Assembly: GCA_005879245.1 (NCBI GenBank)
Contig: VBLA01000398.1
Location: 1 to 7,571 of the forward strand
Direction of reading: 5' to 3'
DNA from: Deltaproteobacteria bacterium
Lineage (GTDB): Bacteria; Desulfobacterota; Binatia; DP-6
DNA: 7,571 nucleotides
Position numbers and translations under genes: made by a program. The notes under the pieces were generated by a model. That model saw only the letters and a program-made list of their open reading frames with translations, made no database searches and was not told the origin of the DNA. Positions 1 through 5,578 of the stretch are shown here, piece by piece (position 1 is the stretch's first letter; the number at the start of each line of letters is the position of its first letter).

Positions 1-1
1 C

Positions 2-463
2 GAGCCGCTCCCGACGATCATCCTCCGCCCCATGTGGCAGGAGGATCTGCCCGCGGTGCTCGAGATCGAGCGCCAGTCGTTCGGGCAACCGTGGTCCCGC
101 GCGTTCTTCGAGAAGGAGCTCGCCACGCCGTTCGCGCGCCTGACCGTCGCGGTCGACACAGACGCGGGCTCGGTGGTGGGCTACGCCTGCCGCTGGCGCG
201 TGGCCGACGAGGTGCACCTCCTGAACGTCGCGGTGCATCCCGACCGGCGCGGCCTCGGCCACGGCCGCCAGCTGGTCGCGGCGGTGACGGCCGAGGCGGC
301 GGCCTCGGGCGCACGGGTGGTGTTCCTCGAGGTGCGTGCGGGGAACGTGGTCGCGCGGCGCCTCTACCGCACCCTCGGCTTCCGCGACCTCGGGGTCCGC
401 CGCGGCTACTACGGTCCCGGTCAAGACGCGATCGTCATGGAGCTCCGGCTGGGCGGGCGGTGA
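2..463 (+). CDS. rimI: Ribosomal protein S18-alanine N-acetyltransferase (RimI), 5' partial
   Basis: GNAT-family acetyltransferase that transfers acetyl from acetyl-CoA to the N-terminal alanine of ribosomal protein S18 in the cytoplasm. Numbering from the first ATG (32), the acetyl-CoA loop is RRGLGHG at residues 72-78. The segment FLEVRAGN carries Glu100 and RLYRTLGF carries Tyr112; their 12-residue spacing matches the general base and acid known for Salmonella RimI. The tail RRGYYGPGQDAIVMEL is typical of RimI. Start: the frame is open back to base 2, and the codons before ATG 32 read EPLPTIILRP, which looks like the first GNAT beta strand. The true start is therefore probably upstream of the window, and ATG 32 would give a slightly short protein of 143 aa. 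The stop overlaps the GTG of pyrD, so the two are probably co-transcribed. Seen directly: the motifs. Inferred: S18 as substrate. Confidence 0.9.
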   Translation, partial: EPLPTIILRPMWQEDLPAVLEIERQSFGQPWSRAFFEKELATPFARLTVAVDTDAGSVVGYACRWRVADEVHLLNVAVHPDRRGLGHGRQLVAAVTAEAAASGARVVFLEVRAGNVVARRLYRTLGFRDLGVRRGYYGPGQDAIVMELRLGGR

Positions 464-1386
464 GCCCGGCCGCGCCGCCCGACACGAGCGTCGCGATCGG
501 TGCCGTCCGCCTCCCCAACCCCGTCATCGCGGCCTCTGGAACGTTCGGCTACGGCACGGAGTTCGCGGGCCTGGTCGACCTGGGGGCGATCGGGGCGATC
601 AGCGTGAAGGGCCTCTCGCTGGCGCCCGCCCGGGGCAAGCCGCCGCCACGCCTGATCGAAACCCCGGCCGGGATGCTGAACGCGATCGGCCTCCAGAACA
701 TCGGGGTCGAGACGTTTCTCCGCGAGCGGCTGCCGGCGCTGGCTGCGGCGGGCGCCCGGGTGGTCGCCAACTTCTGGGGTGACAGCGCGGAAGAGTTCGC
801 CGCCTGTGCCGCGCGCCTGGACGGGGCTCCGGGCCTGGTGGCGCTAGAGCTGAACGCCTCGAGCCCCAACCGACCGGAATGGGGCCGCATCCTCGCCACC
901 GACCCGCCGGCGCTCGCCGCGATCGTCCGCGCCGTACGGGCGCGCGTGCACCTGCCCCTCTGGGTGAAGCTCTCCCCCAACGTCGGCGACATCGTCGTCG
1001 TGGGACAGGCCGCCGCGGCGGAGGGCGCCGATGCCCTGACGGCGATCAACACGCTCCGCGGCATGGCGATCGACCTGGAGACCCGCCGACCTCGTCTCGC
1101 GAGCGGGGCAGGCGGTCTCTCGGGGCCCGCCATCAAACCGGTCGCGCTCCGGATGGTGTACGAGCTCGTCCACGCCGTCGACGTGCCCGTGATCGGCGTC
1201 GGCGGCATCCGCACGGGCGAGGACGCCCTAGAGTTCCTCTGCTGCGGAGCGAGCGCAGTCCAAGTCGGGACGGCAACCTTCTACGACCCCGCAGCGCCCG
1301 TGCGCATCGCCGACGAAATCGCGCGCTGGTGCCACCGGCACGGCATCAGCCGGGTCGCCGACGTCATCGGCACCCTCCGCACATGA
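460..1386 (+). CDS. pyrD: Dihydroorotate dehydrogenase, class 1B-like, with serine at the catalytic cysteine position
   Basis: FMN enzyme that oxidises dihydroorotate to orotate in pyrimidine synthesis; cytosolic, with no membrane-anchoring N-terminal helix. It has 308 aa, the usual length for class 1B. Motifs in order: NPVIAASGTFGYG (20-32), SVKGLS with Lys50, GMLNAIGLQNIGV (71-83), LNASSPN (131-137), WVKLSPN with Lys170, INTLRG (196-201), GGLSGPAIKP (218-227), and the FMN-phosphate loop VIGVGGIRTG (244-253) followed by CCGASAVQVGTA. The start is GTG 460, overlapping the rimI stop as GTGA; no other start codon lies before the first conserved motif. Oddity: class 1 enzymes normally read N-x-S-C-P-N, but here the cysteine is Ser135 (AGC at 862-864), as in membrane-bound class 2 enzymes. 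Class 1B usually works with the electron-transfer subunit PyrK, whose gene is not in this window. Family call is firm; the electron acceptor is unknown. Confidence 0.93.
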   Translation: MSPAAPPDTSVAIGAVRLPNPVIAASGTFGYGTEFAGLVDLGAIGAISVKGLSLAPARGKPPPRLIETPAGMLNAIGLQNIGVETFLRERLPALAAAGARVVANFWGDSAEEFAACAARLDGAPGLVALELNASSPNRPEWGRILATDPPALAAIVRAVRARVHLPLWVKLSPNVGDIVVVGQAAAAEGADALTAINTLRGMAIDLETRRPRLASGAGGLSGPAIKPVALRMVYELVHAVDVPVIGVGGIRTGEDALEFLCCGASAVQVGTATFYDPAAPVRIADEIARWCHRHGISRVADVIGTLRT

Positions 1387-1408
1387 TCGACACCAGCGGC
1401 GTGACGTC

Positions 1409-1437
1409 TGCGGTGCGCGGCTTCGCCGCGCACCGCA
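1409..1437 (+). terminator. Stem-loop 3' of pyrD, possible terminator
   Basis: A perfect 13-bp inverted repeat (arms 1409-1421 and 1425-1437) closes on a TTC triloop, 22 bases after the pyrD stop codon. Its position and strength suit a transcript end or a 3' stabilising hairpin for the rimI-pyrD message. No T-run follows on either strand, so it is not a classical intrinsic terminator. Termination might instead be of the U-tract-free kind or need Rho. Confidence 0.5.
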
Positions 1438-1445
1438 CGCCCCGA

Positions 1446-1461
1446 GCGCCCGCGAGGGCGC
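1446..1461. repeat. Small hairpin with GNRA-type loop
   Basis: Arms GCGCCC (1446-1451) and GGGCGC (1456-1461) enclose GCGA, a GNRA tetraloop when read as plus-strand RNA. This is a short stem in a very GC-rich region, so chance is possible. It is listed because it sits in series with the two larger inverted repeats of this gap. Confidence 0.35.
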
Positions 1462-1506
1462 GAGCAATCACCAGGGAGCCGCGAGCGACAGCGAGCGGCG
1501 ACGGGG

Positions 1507-1566
1507 TCCGGGGGCATCGGAGGAGCGGAGGCCGCGAAGCGGCCGAGCACCGGACGGGCCCCCGGA
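1507..1566 (-). terminator. Nested stem-loop 3' of the PKD lipoprotein gene, possible terminator
   Basis: The outer arms TCCGGGGGC (1507-1515) and GCCCCCGGA (1558-1566) are perfectly complementary over 9 bp. They enclose an inner hairpin GGCCGC/GCGGCC (1530-1535 and 1539-1544). Read on the minus strand, the structure begins two bases after the lipoprotein stop codon, and the inner loop is TTC, the same loop as in the pyrD-side hairpin read on its own strand. There is no T-run, so a role in transcript ending or mRNA stability is inferred from position only. Confidence 0.45.
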
Positions 1567-1568
1567 AT

Positions 1569-2003
1569 CTACTGTACCTCGACCTCGATGTAGTCGGAGT
1601 CCGAGTCGCCCCCGCCATCGGAGACGCTCAGATCCGCGCGGTACTTCCCTGGCTTGTCGTAGGTGTGTTTCGGGTTCGCCTCGCTCGAGTCGGGCGAACC
1701 GTCGCCGAACTTCCAGGTGTACTTGAGCGGAGGCTTGCCGCCTTCGGTGTCCGCCTTGAACTCCACCGCGAGAGGCGCCTTCCCCTCCTCGGGGTTGGCA
1801 TCGGCCCAGGCCAGCAGCGGGGCCGTCTCCTCCTCGGCCTCGCCAGCGACCGTCGTGGTGGGCGCGGCGGCGCCCGGCGTCGTGGTGGCAGGAGCCGCGG
1901 AATGCGTGGTCGTCGGGGGTGGTGTCTCGGGTCCGCCGCCGCATCCCGAAATGGCGAGAAAGACAGCGGCAAGTGCGGCTGAACCCACGAGCAAACGCGT
2001 CAT
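1569..2003 (-). CDS. Small PKD-domain lipoprotein
   Basis: A 144-aa exported lipoprotein. Residues 1-20 are a lipoprotein signal peptide (hydrophobic LLVGSAALAAVFLAISG) with lipobox I-S-G-Cys21, the predicted lipidation site. Gly22 is not an inner-membrane retention signal, so outer-membrane sorting is likely if the cell is diderm. Residues 25-62 are a flexible Thr/Pro/Ala-rich linker ending in an acidic patch. Residues about 65-144 form one PKD (immunoglobulin-like) domain with the hallmarks YTWKFGDG (95-102), HTYDKPGKY (113-121) and LSVSD. Start: ATG at 2003 was chosen because GGAGGG lies 6 bases upstream and the signal peptide begins there. A longer frame starting with TTG at 2072 is rejected because that codon is part of the -35 box. 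PKD domains usually bind protein or polysaccharide; no enzymatic domain is present. It is divergent from the M6 peptidase gene, and M6 enzymes often carry PKD domains themselves, so a partnership is possible but unproven. Confidence 0.85.
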   Translation of the reverse strand: MTRLLVGSAALAAVFLAISGCGGGPETPPPTTTHSAAPATTTPGAAAPTTTVAGEAEEETAPLLAWADANPEEGKAPLAVEFKADTEGGKPPLKYTWKFGDGSPDSSEANPKHTYDKPGKYRADLSVSDGGGDSDSDYIEVEVQ

Positions 2004-2009
2004 GCAGGG

Positions 2010-2015
2010 CCCTCC
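2010..2015 (-). promoter_or_regulatory. Ribosome binding site of the PKD lipoprotein gene
   Basis: On the minus strand this reads GGAGGG, six bases before ATG 2003. It is the strongest Shine-Dalgarno match among the starts in this window, and it decides the start of the lipoprotein gene. Confidence 0.75.
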
Positions 2016-2028
2016 GTGGTCGTGTTCC

Positions 2029-3357
2029 TTGAGCGGGCGGCGAATTCTCACAGAGGTCCGGGAGACTGTCAAACCCGCGCGCGACGCGGGGCAAAGGTGG
2101 CGGATCGGTCTCGGCGCCCTCGGCCTCGCGTGTCTCCTCGGCGGGGCGGAGATGGTGGAAGCCCGCGCCGTCCCGACGCGAGGGGAGCTCCGCCTGCTGG
2201 TGGTGCTGGCCGGCTTTCCAGATCGCTCGCTCGCAGAGCCACGCCGCCACTTCGCCGGCGGCCCCGACGCGCTCGTCGACCGCCTCGTCGCGTACTACGG
2301 GGACGTGTCGGTCGGGCGGCTGCGCATCGTGCCGACGATCGGTGGACCCGTCGTCACCTTGCCCATGCCGCGCGCTCGCTACGTGCAGCATCCGGACGCA
2401 CTGGCCGAGGACGCGCTGCTGGCGTTCGCCCACGCGGCGGTGGACCCGGCCGACCGGGCGGCGCTGCGCGAGGCCAACGGGCTGGTGGTCTTCTTCGCCG
2501 GCACGGGTCGGGAGTCGCACACCATGCGCGGTGAGCCGGACGACCCGTGGTCCAACTACACCCCGCTGCCGTCCCTCCGCCCCGTGCCGGAGGCGGCCGT
2601 GTTCGAGGACGCGTGTGTCATCGCCGAGGACGAGGTCCCCCCACTCACCTCCTTCGGCGTCCTCTGTCACGAGTTCGGACATCTCCTCGGCCTGCCCGAG
2701 CTCTATGCGCCCGGCGATCACCCGCAGGAAGGCGTCGGCGTGTGGGACCTGATGGGCCAGGGCACGTGGCTCGGGCACGGCGAGCATCCTCCGCACCTCT
2801 CGGCGTGGTCGAAGCTGCAGCTCGGCTGGGTGGAGGTCGAGACGATCGAGCGGACGACGGTCGGGGTCACGCTTCCGGCGATCGAGACGGTGCCTCGTGT
2901 GCTACGCGTCCCGGCGGTCCCCGGTCACCCCGAGGAGTACTATCTCCTCGAGAATCGTGAGCGGCTCGGGGCCGACGCGAGCCTGCCGGGTGAAGGCCTC
3001 CTCGTGTGGCACGTCGACGAGCGCGTCACGGGCTTTCGTACCGCCGAGACCGACGTCGTGGCACGGACCACGTGCGTGGCGGCGCCGGGCGCGGGCGGGC
3101 CTGGCCTTCGCGGGCGCGCTCCTCGTCGCGGCAGCGGTGCTCCGCGCGGCGAGGGATCGTCCGCTCCGGGCGCTGGGACTCCTGGCCGGAGGTGGGGCCT
3201 TCGTCGTCGCCGCGCTGGCGCTGGGCCGCGCGCCGGTCTGCGGGATCGGTACGCCGGGCATGGCGCCCTACGACGGGAGCGCGATCAGGGTGACGATCCG
3301 CAACATCTCTCCGCCCGGGTCCAGCATGCGGTTCGACGTGCTGGTCGCGCAGTTTGA
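2029..3357 (+). CDS. M6-family (immune inhibitor A-like) secreted zinc metallopeptidase, frame-disrupted
   Basis: Extracellular zinc endopeptidase by family. A signal peptide-like segment lies at 2095-2169 (RWR, then IGLGALGLACLLGGA, then EARA with likely cleavage after 2169). The catalytic domain follows: LLVVLAGFPDRS opens it; the zinc site HEFGHLLGLPEL starts at 2668 (HExxH at 2668-2682, Glu of PEL as possible third ligand); the Met-turn-like WDLMGQGTW lies near 2743; then YYLLENRE and GLLVWHVDE. The start is uncertain. TTG 2029 keeps the signal peptide; ATG 2002 also does but overlaps the start of the divergent lipoprotein gene; ATG 2152 would remove the signal. After about 3060 this frame turns into Arg/Gly/Ala-rich sequence without family features, ending at 3357. 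The expected M6 C-terminus reads on in another frame (separate entry), so the gene is probably a pseudogene or carries a sequence error. Confidence 0.75.
   Translation: MSGRRILTEVRETVKPARDAGQRWRIGLGALGLACLLGGAEMVEARAVPTRGELRLLVVLAGFPDRSLAEPRRHFAGGPDALVDRLVAYYGDVSVGRLRIVPTIGGPVVTLPMPRARYVQHPDALAEDALLAFAHAAVDPADRAALREANGLVVFFAGTGRESHTMRGEPDDPWSNYTPLPSLRPVPEAAVFEDACVIAEDEVPPLTSFGVLCHEFGHLLGLPELYAPGDHPQEGVGVWDLMGQGTWLGHGEHPPHLSAWSKLQLGWVEVETIERTTVGVTLPAIETVPRVLRVPAVPGHPEEYYLLENRERLGADASLPGEGLLVWHVDERVTGFRTAETDVVARTTCVAAPGAGGPGLRGRAPRRGSGAPRGEGSSAPGAGTPGRRWGLRRRRAGAGPRAGLRDRYAGHGALRRERDQGDDPQHLSARVQHAVRRAGRAV
2044..2072 (-). promoter_or_regulatory. Sigma70-like promoter for the PKD lipoprotein gene
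   Basis: On the minus strand a perfect -35 box TTGACA (2067-2072) is followed by a 17-base spacer and the -10 box GAGAAT (2044-2049; 4 of 6 matches to TATAAT). Transcription should begin near 2037, giving an untranslated leader of roughly 34 bases that contains the ribosome binding site. A perfect -35 at the optimal spacing in such GC-rich DNA is unlikely to be chance. No comparable promoter is seen on the plus strand for the divergent peptidase gene. Confidence 0.65.
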
Positions 3358-3385
3358 CTCGGCCCGAGAGGGCGTGACACGCTGA
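3059..3385 (+). pseudogene. Out-of-frame C-terminal part of the M6 peptidase, with two hydrophobic segments
   Basis: Reading in the frame +1 relative to the catalytic half, the sequence from about 3059 gives WHGPRAWRRR. Two membrane-helix-like stretches follow (GLAFAGALLVAAAVL at about 3098-3142; GLLAGGGAFVVAALALG at about 3176-3226). Next comes CGIGTPGMAPYDGSAIRV with TIRNISPPGSSMRFDVLV, which resembles the closing part of M6 peptidase domains (Tyr-Asp-Gly-Ser, then an I-x-N-I-S strand). The frame stops at 3383-3385, eight bases before the next gene. It has no start of its own, so it is the displaced end of the peptidase at 2029-3357. The usual M6 segment between HVDE and this part (a VDLxEADG-like stretch) is missing, so the change is more than one lost base. 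The helix pair might anchor the enzyme, or be a variant insertion. Confidence 0.6.
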
Positions 3386-3393
3386 ACTGGCCC

Positions 3394-4416
3394 GTGAAGC
3401 TCATCATTCAGATTCCGTGCTTCAACGAGGAGGATCACCTCGCCGCCACGCTGGCGGCCCTCCCGCACACCCTGCCGGGCTTCGCGAGCGTCGAGACGCT
3501 CGTCATCGACGACGGCTCGACCGACGGGACGGCCGGTGTCGCGCGCCGGGCGGGTGCCACGTACCTCCTCCGGTTCCCCGTGAATCTCGGCCTCGCGCGC
3601 GCCTTTTCGGTCGGTCTCGACGCGGCACTCAAGCTCGGCGCCGATATCATCGTCAACACCGACGCGGACAACCAGTACCGGGCGGCCGACATCGGGCTCC
3701 TCGTGCAGCCGATTCTCGCGGGCCAGGCCGAGATGGTGATCGGCGACCGCAGTCCGCATCGCCTGCTGCATTTCGGACCGACGAAGCGCTTGCTCCAAGG
3801 CGTCGGCAGCTGGGCGGTCCGTCAGCTCTCCGGTACGACCGTCCCCGATGCGGCCAGCGGGTTCCGCGCCTTCTCGCGGCGCGCGGCGCTGCGCCTCAAC
3901 GTCTTCACCAAGTTCACCTACACCCTCGAGACGATCATCCAGGCGGGGAAGAAGCACATCCCGATCGCACACGTGCCGATCGCGACCAACCCGGACACGC
4001 GCCCGTCGCGCTTGTTCGGTCGCACCTCGACGTATCTGAAGCACTCGATCGCGACGCTCGTGCGCATGTATGCCCTCTACGAGCCGCTCAAGGTGTTCTG
4101 GGGCCTCGGCTTGGGGTGCGTGGTGGGCGGGCTCGGGATCGGTCTCCGTTTCCTGGTCAGCTATCTCGCGGGCCAGGGGGCTGGCCACATCCAGAGCCTG
4201 ATCCTCGCCGCGGTCCTGCTGATCATCGGCTTTCAGACCATGCTGATCGGGTTGGTGGCGGATCTGATCGGCAACAATCGCTCCCTGCTCGAGGATGCGC
4301 TCTGCCGGGTGCGCGAGATCGAGCTGCGCGGGGGTGATGGGCCGGAAGTCGTCCGGTTGGCCGACGACGGGCCGGCGCGGGAGCCGCAGCGCGCGGAGGG
4401 GCGCCGGCCGCGATGA
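3394..4416 (+). CDS. GT2 glycosyltransferase, polyprenyl-phosphate sugar synthase-like, with two C-terminal membrane helices
   Basis: A 340-aa inverting GT-A enzyme, probably moving a sugar from a nucleotide donor to a polyprenyl phosphate at the inner membrane face. Motifs: IPCFNEE (7-13), VIDDGSTDGT (37-46) for the nucleotide, the DXD site NTDADNQY (Asp90, Asp92), VIGDRS (115-120) and SGFRAFSRRA (155-164). The stretch RPSRLFGRTSTYLKH (203-217) precedes two membrane helices at about 234-257 and 267-292. The tail from 312 is charged and probably disordered. This architecture matches the dolichyl-phosphate mannose synthase/ArnC-like branch, but the sugar is not readable. Start GTG 3394 gives the standard N-terminus MKLIIQIPCFNEE; no Shine-Dalgarno precedes it, so translation may be coupled to the ancestral peptidase frame ending at 3385. 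Its stop overlaps the next start as ATGA. Confidence 0.9.
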   Translation: MKLIIQIPCFNEEDHLAATLAALPHTLPGFASVETLVIDDGSTDGTAGVARRAGATYLLRFPVNLGLARAFSVGLDAALKLGADIIVNTDADNQYRAADIGLLVQPILAGQAEMVIGDRSPHRLLHFGPTKRLLQGVGSWAVRQLSGTTVPDAASGFRAFSRRAALRLNVFTKFTYTLETIIQAGKKHIPIAHVPIATNPDTRPSRLFGRTSTYLKHSIATLVRMYALYEPLKVFWGLGLGCVVGGLGIGLRFLVSYLAGQGAGHIQSLILAAVLLIIGFQTMLIGLVADLIGNNRSLLEDALCRVREIELRGGDGPEVVRLADDGPAREPQRAEGRRPR

Positions 4417-5570
4417 CGGCGTGCCTCTTCGGCACGTACGTCCGCGCGCACAGCGCCAATCGCCTCCTTCGCCTCGCCCTCGCCGGCGGCGGGTTTGCGG
4501 TGACCGAGTGCCACGAGCCCCTCTGGGAGGAGACGGCGGACAAGGGCGGGCGCTACTTCGGCGCGCTGTCGCTCGCCCGGCTGGCGGCGCGCTACGTCCG
4601 CGCCGCGCGGCAGCTCGCGCAGCGCTGGCGCGGACTGTCCAAGGAGCCCCCGCCGCTCGTCGTCGTGGGCTTCGGTGGCCAGCTCGACGTGCTCCTCGCC
4701 CGCCGCCTCTGCCGGCCTCGGGCCGGGCTCGTCTTCGCGCCCCTCGTGAGCCTCACCGAGACGCTGGTGGAGGACCGCAAGCTCTTCCGTCCGCGCGGGG
4801 CGGTCGGTCGAGCGCTCGCCGCGCTCGACCGCGCCGCACTGAGGGCGGCAGACCTGATTCTCGCCGACACCGCGGCGCACGCCGACTACCTGGGGGAGCT
4901 CGGCGCGTCGCAGGTGGCGGTCTGGTACCTCGGTGTCGAGCCGGAGTTTCTCCCCCGTCCTCCGGTGGTCCCGGTCGCCCGCCGCGTCCTCTTCTACGGC
5001 CGTTACCTGCCCCTCCACGGTGTCGACACGATCGTCGAGGCCGCCGCCCGGCTGGGCGCCCGCGCCGACGTCGTCCTGATCGGGTGCGGCCCCGAGCGGC
5101 CGCGCATCGAGGCCCTGGCACGCGTGCGGGGCGCGTCGGTCACCTTCCGCGACGAGGTGCCGCTCGCCGCACTGTCGGCCGAGCTCGCGAGCGCGTCGGT
5201 GGTGCTCGGTGTCTTCGGCGCAGGAAGGAAGGCGGCGATGGTGGTGCCGAACAAGGTCTACCAGGCGGCCGCGTGTGGACGGCCGCTCGTGACCCGCGAT
5301 GGACCCGGCCTGCGGGAGGTGCTGCGCCCCGGGGACCACTGCCTCGTCTGCCCGCCCGCGGATCCGGCAGCGCTCGCCACCGCGATTTCCACCCTGCTCG
5401 ATGATGCTCGCCTCGCGGAAAGGATGGGGCACGCTGCGCGTGTCCATCTCCTGGAGCGCTTCGCGCCCGAGCAACAGGCCGAGCACCTGGGGGCGCTGCT
5501 CGCAGAGCGGCTTGGCATCGCGCCACCGGCGCCGCCCTCGGTGGAGGCGGCTCGGGCGCGCGTCACCTGA
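4413..5570 (+). CDS. GT4-like GT-B glycosyltransferase
   Basis: A 385-aa cytoplasmic retaining-type glycosyltransferase with two Rossmann domains. The N-terminal acceptor domain covers about 1-185, with VVVGFGGQLDVLLARR at 83-98 and DLILADTAAHADYL at 147-160. The C-terminal donor domain begins at VLFYGRYLPLHGVDTIVEAA (192-211), followed by VVLIGCGPERPRIE (220-233) and the donor-site segment VVPNKVYQAAACGRPLVT (277-294). In the GT4 family that last segment usually carries a glutamate (N-K-x-x-E type); here the position is Gln284, so the E-X7-E pair is incomplete. ATG 4413 overlaps the previous stop as ATGA, and GGAGGGG lies at 4395-4401 upstream. It probably adds a sugar to the lipid-linked glycan started by its neighbours; donor and linkage are unknown. 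Confidence 0.87.
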   Translation: MTACLFGTYVRAHSANRLLRLALAGGGFAVTECHEPLWEETADKGGRYFGALSLARLAARYVRAARQLAQRWRGLSKEPPPLVVVGFGGQLDVLLARRLCRPRAGLVFAPLVSLTETLVEDRKLFRPRGAVGRALAALDRAALRAADLILADTAAHADYLGELGASQVAVWYLGVEPEFLPRPPVVPVARRVLFYGRYLPLHGVDTIVEAAARLGARADVVLIGCGPERPRIEALARVRGASVTFRDEVPLAALSAELASASVVLGVFGAGRKAAMVVPNKVYQAAACGRPLVTRDGPGLREVLRPGDHCLVCPPADPAALATAISTLLDDARLAERMGHAARVHLLERFAPEQQAEHLGALLAERLGIAPPAPPSVEAARARVT

Positions 5571-5578
5571 CGGCTGGC

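Larger units (their letters stand above)
1387..1568. other. Highly structured convergent intergenic region
   Basis: This 182-base gap lies between the convergent ends of pyrD and the PKD lipoprotein gene. I see no credible coding frame. It is dominated by GC-rich inverted repeats: a 13-bp perfect hairpin at 1409-1437, a 6-bp hairpin with a GCGA (GNRA-type) loop at 1446-1461, weaker GCCGC/GCGGC arms around 1479-1501, and a nested structure at 1507-1566. The hexamer GCGAGC also recurs several times between 1460 and 1497. The region could serve as a two-way transcription end. The density of palindromes also suggests a dispersed intergenic repeat of REP type, but with a single copy visible I cannot show that. 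Confidence 0.6.

Noticed and set aside
34..459. Upstream extension of the pyrD frame through rimI
   Set aside because: The frame is open but reads as Arg/Gly/Pro-rich sequence; PyrD homology begins just after GTG 460.
2004..2072. Longer N-terminus for the PKD lipoprotein from TTG 2072
   Set aside because: The TTG belongs to the TTGACA -35 box, the extension is charged and would bury the signal peptide, and ATG 2003 has a proper ribosome binding site.
1468..2796. Long open frame on the minus strand (442 codons)
   Set aside because: It overlaps both the lipoprotein and the peptidase gene, is rich in Arg/Gly/His, and shows no family motif; long antisense frames are expected at this GC content.
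3354..3382. TTGACT as a possible -35 box before the glycosyltransferase run
   Set aside because: At 16-18 bases downstream there is no acceptable -10 box, and the start codon at 3394 would be too close to the transcription start.
3268..4188. Minus-strand frame (306 codons) opposite the first GT2 gene
   Set aside because: The composition is Arg/Glu/Asp-rich without motifs, and the plus-strand GT2 gene has all its conserved residues.
4233..5486. Long minus-strand frame (417 codons) opposite the first two glycosyltransferases
   Set aside because: It mirrors codon bias of the sense genes, has Arg/Glu-rich low-complexity content, and has no recognisable domain.
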